Of a stretch of DNA of 64,000 bases, positions 61,121 to 64,000 are shown in pieces; the stretch's first letter is position 1, and the number at the start of each line of letters is the position of its first letter. The stretch is from contig NC_089281.1 in assembly GCF_963678975.1 (NCBI RefSeq), positions 7,837,277-7,901,276 of the forward strand, read 5' to 3'. The notes beneath the pieces are model-generated. The model had not been told where the DNA came from and did not search any database. It saw nothing but the letters and a program-made list of their open reading frames with translations. Source of the DNA: Dysidea avara. Lineage: Eukaryota > Porifera > Demospongiae > Dictyoceratida > Dysideidae. The translations under genes and the position numbers were made by a program.

Positions 61121-62099
61121 AATTAGCACATGTAGCTAGCTTAAAAGGAAGTGTGCAAAATCGCCTAATACAATTGTCACCATGCATTATTGCATTTTAT
61201 AGCACCCCCACACAAAATTACACATGTAATTACAACATACAGAGGAGACACATGAATACCAAACACTTTTCACAACAATAATGTAAGAATTGTACAATAA
61301 TGACTGTAATATAACTGCTATGCAAATGTTTTCCAGTGGCCCGCCATGGTAGCAAGTCTCACATGACGGCATGTATATTCATCCAAACACAATGGGAGTA
61401 ACGAGTGAGTATGATGACAACAAGTTGGTATGACTCCATTTGTAGAATCCAGATGAGTGGGTGTGGCTCCAGTATGTCTAACGGTTAACAAACATTCCTG
61501 TTATAAATACGTGCTAGAGTTGCAATATAATAGTATAGTATTTAAATGCAATAATACATAGTCTCCATTGCATCACTATCAAACGACACTAAGTGGAGGA
61601 TATTGTTGCATCTCTAGTATGTACACTCTATCAGTACAACCTATCTTAATGGCCACTAGTATAGAAAGACAACCACTCTTGAAAAGCCAATTCCAATTGA
61701 GAATTTATACACTGTTACCTGCTGAATGAGTGAAGGTGGCAATAAACAAGTTCCACCGTAATTTATACACGTGATCTGATCCTGTATATTCTGTCAGTGG
61801 ATGAGATCCACTTGGCCAGGACAAAATGTGACTCAAGTGCCCTGGATGATCCATACTCAACCAACTTATGACCCAGTGGCACAATGGAACTGACTATTTA
61901 TAGAGAATACAATTACATTTATTTCTAAGATGTGTGGATGTGTGGACACATTACAACACATTACATGTACATACAAGACACGCTACGTACTGTTTTAGCA
62001 TTTCAAGTCACCACATTATACACGTACCAGTCAACAATGCTTCATAGTGCCCATCAGTAAACCTGAAGAAAAGTTACGAAAAATAAAAATTCACATAAG
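61121..62099. other. Intergenic, no gene recognised
   Basis: No exon, RNA gene or inverted repeat recognised. Confidence 0.45.
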
Positions 62100-62279
62100 T
62101 ACAATGAAACCTCATTAATATGGCAGGCTGTGGGACCAAAAAATTTGGCCTGAATAACAAGGTGGCCTTATTAATGAGGTCATAAGTAATGCTTAGCTAT
62201 ATTTGGGACCTACTAGAGGTGGCCAATATAATGAGGTGGTCTTATTAAAGAGGTGGCCACTAAGTGAGGTTTCACTGTA
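62100..62279. mobile_element. TACAGTG-ended MITE
   Basis: Starts TACAATGAAACCTCATTAA and ends GAGGTTTCACTGTA. The interior repeats GAGGTGGCC and TTATTAATGAGG phrases in both orientations. Same family as 11734-11914 and 26885-26988; a related piece lies in MSK intron 12 near 22510-22660. Confidence 0.65.
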
Positions 62280-63598
62280 CATATAGTTCACAATATTGTG
62301 AACAATATTAATGGTTAACAATATACACTGAAACCTGCAGGTCACTTCTTGTGGAAGATTGCTCTCTACACAAAATGACACATTCAGAGATTGTATTTAG
62401 ATGGATGATACAGTAACGCATTGTGACTTCAATACTCGTGATGTGTCACTGCTAGGCAGCAACCATATACACGGCACTGCCACATCGCACTTGCTCGCAC
62501 ACACAATTTTGCTAACGATTTTACAAATTGATAATTAAGGGGTGTGGCAACTAGCTGTTTCCCTTCTGTACAAGTGGCCACCAAGACAGGTCCACTGTGG
62601 ATGAAAGCCAGGCATTAGATATTTGGTATTTCATGTGTTGAAGACATTCCAGGGCTTCTGGTAGTCTCAAATCTCACCACAGTTTAACTCAGGCAGTGTT
62701 GTGGTCACCACTAAACTACTGGAATGCTGTGTTATGTTCATCTTATGCTTGGCTACTATATTGTAGAACTGAAATGGATACTCTGAAAAATATATCCTAT
62801 GGATAATGACTTCATCACTTTCTTCATCAGGAGCTTATAAGGACCAACAGTGAAACTTTTTACACTTGGGGCTGACAGTCAACTGCCTATGTCTGAAGCA
62901 GTGCTTTTGGTGCTCTAACAGATTGGCTGCCCCCTTGCTGCCAGCACTCACTGTCTCATACGCTGTCATACACTAAATCCATCTCTATAGCCAGTTAGAA
63001 CAGCATGCTTCTTACCTTTTTTTAAGGCCGCATAATGCAGCCACCTCTTTAAAAGGCAAGGTTAGAAAATTTTGTCCCTACGGCCTGAATAATGACCAGT
63101 TTTCACTGTACTATTAGTGATTAGTGATCATGGGGGATTATTTATTAAGATACTAAGATATACAAACGCTACAACCTCTAAATATAGCAGTAAATTTTTT
63201 ACCCTGGTCCAATGTCTCATAATAATCGTGACTTCGTGAGAGACTCTACTGTGACAAATACATGTTTATCATGATATGTGCTAATCGCCTTTTTACAATT
63301 AAGTTTTACAACACAAATACATGTATAGTTAAACTCACCAATTGCGACTAAATCCCTTCAACACGAAAAGACAAATAATGAGACAACCTTGGAGACAACA
63401 GCCACACAAGCCTATTCTGGTGCGTTTATTTAGTAGTAATATAAATTTTAAAGGCGTTTATTTACAACAGGACATAATTACGCGCCCCTCTATTGTCTCT
63501 GTACATACTTGCCTTTTCTTTACTATTCTCATTTCATTTCACAAGATCTCTTGGCAGGGGCGTAGCTTCTTCACTTGAATTAGTCAATGCTTGAAGTA
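62280..63598. other. Intergenic, no gene recognised
   Basis: Further scraps of the TACAGTG family occur near 63085-63112 (GGCCTGAATAATGACCAGTT, TTCACTGTAC). No exon recognised. Confidence 0.4.
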
Positions 63599-63625
63599 GA
63601 TCGAGATACTCTAATAAAACAGTCA
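63599..63625 (+). repeat. Copy of the dispersed CTCTAATAGAG motif
   Basis: GATCGAGATACTCTAATAAA followed by ACAGTCA. Confidence 0.75.
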
Positions 63626-63734
63626 CATTTCTACAAGTGCCATATTTTTATATTGTAAAGTCTGTAAGTAGCTAGTAATTTAAACTATACAATCCGATGC
63701 TAAGCAGAAGTTGTAACTATGCTAAATATTGATT

Positions 63735-63819
63735 GCTGTGTTCAGCGGTGGAGCAAGTAGTTGATATGAGGGGGGCTGGGCTGACCCAGACTTATTTCTA
63801 TAGTTTAGTAAGGTGAGAC

Positions 63820-63857
<38 letters not shown>

Positions 63858-64000
63858 TCGCAACCAACTGACAAGAGCTTCCACCTCACCAGCTACCATT
63901 TCTAGCTGATAAACTACATAAAAATCCTTACATAGCTCGCTACACACTGAATACTTTATTAGAGTGACTGCTCTATTAGAGTATCTCGATCTTTATCACG
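63735..64000. mobile_element. Partial CAGTGGCGGATC-family element at the window edge
   Basis: Starts near CAGCGGTGGAGCAAG and contains a run of about 36 A after GGTGAGACC, then TCGCTACACACTG, then the dispersed motif at 63965-63991. The same order is seen in 27016-27340. The right end lies outside the window. Confidence 0.55.

Overview
The window reads as a gene-dense, repeat-rich contig from an early-branching animal, most likely a demosponge (inference). The genes are metazoan (KIF6, an MSK-type RSK kinase, DCAF15, PPP2R5, OSGEP, GBE1, an HRG1-like heme transporter). Most introns are 45-60 bp with GT-AG ends, intergenic gaps are tiny, and the DNA is AT-rich and full of short terminal-inverted-repeat elements. 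A 200-N assembly gap lies at 51076-51275.

Layout. 1-4434: repeats, including a 21-bp/7-residue repeat in opposite orientations. 4435-6838 (-): PPP2R5 (PP2A B56 subunit), C-terminal exons not found. 6839-8931: intergenic, one 600-bp inverted-repeat element. 8932-15591 (+): KIF6, 24 exons. 15919-17964 (+): GBE1, one exon, with three CACGTG boxes upstream. 18087-19368 (-): a small Schlafen-like (SLFNL1-type) gene. 19472-25887 (+): MSK-type tandem kinase, 16 exons. 26225-28418 (-): HRG1-like heme transporter. 28478-34472 (+): DCAF15, whose eighth intron is swollen by repeats. 34589-35734 (+): OSGEP. 35735-46936: about 11 kb of nested transposons and tandem repeats. 46937-47866 (-): single-exon SAM methyltransferase. 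48145-49534: decayed LINE between roughly 80-bp direct repeats. 52635-56252 (-): broken MULE-like DNA transposon. 56253-64000: foldback and terminal-inverted-repeat elements, no gene recognised.

Exon models were built by hand from homology remembered for each family plus splice-site phase. KIF6 (874 aa), MSK (724 aa), DCAF15 (464 aa), the Schlafen-like protein (210 aa), HRG1-like (147 aa) and OSGEP (336 aa) all sum to whole codons, which supports the joins.

Neighbouring genes are mostly divergent or convergent pairs with very short gaps: Schlafen-like/MSK share 103 bp and HRG1-like/DCAF15 share 59 bp between start codons. The most interesting gene is the Schlafen-like one: it keeps three acidic residues with the 5- and 38-residue spacing of the Schlafen RNase active site in a minimal 210-residue protein.
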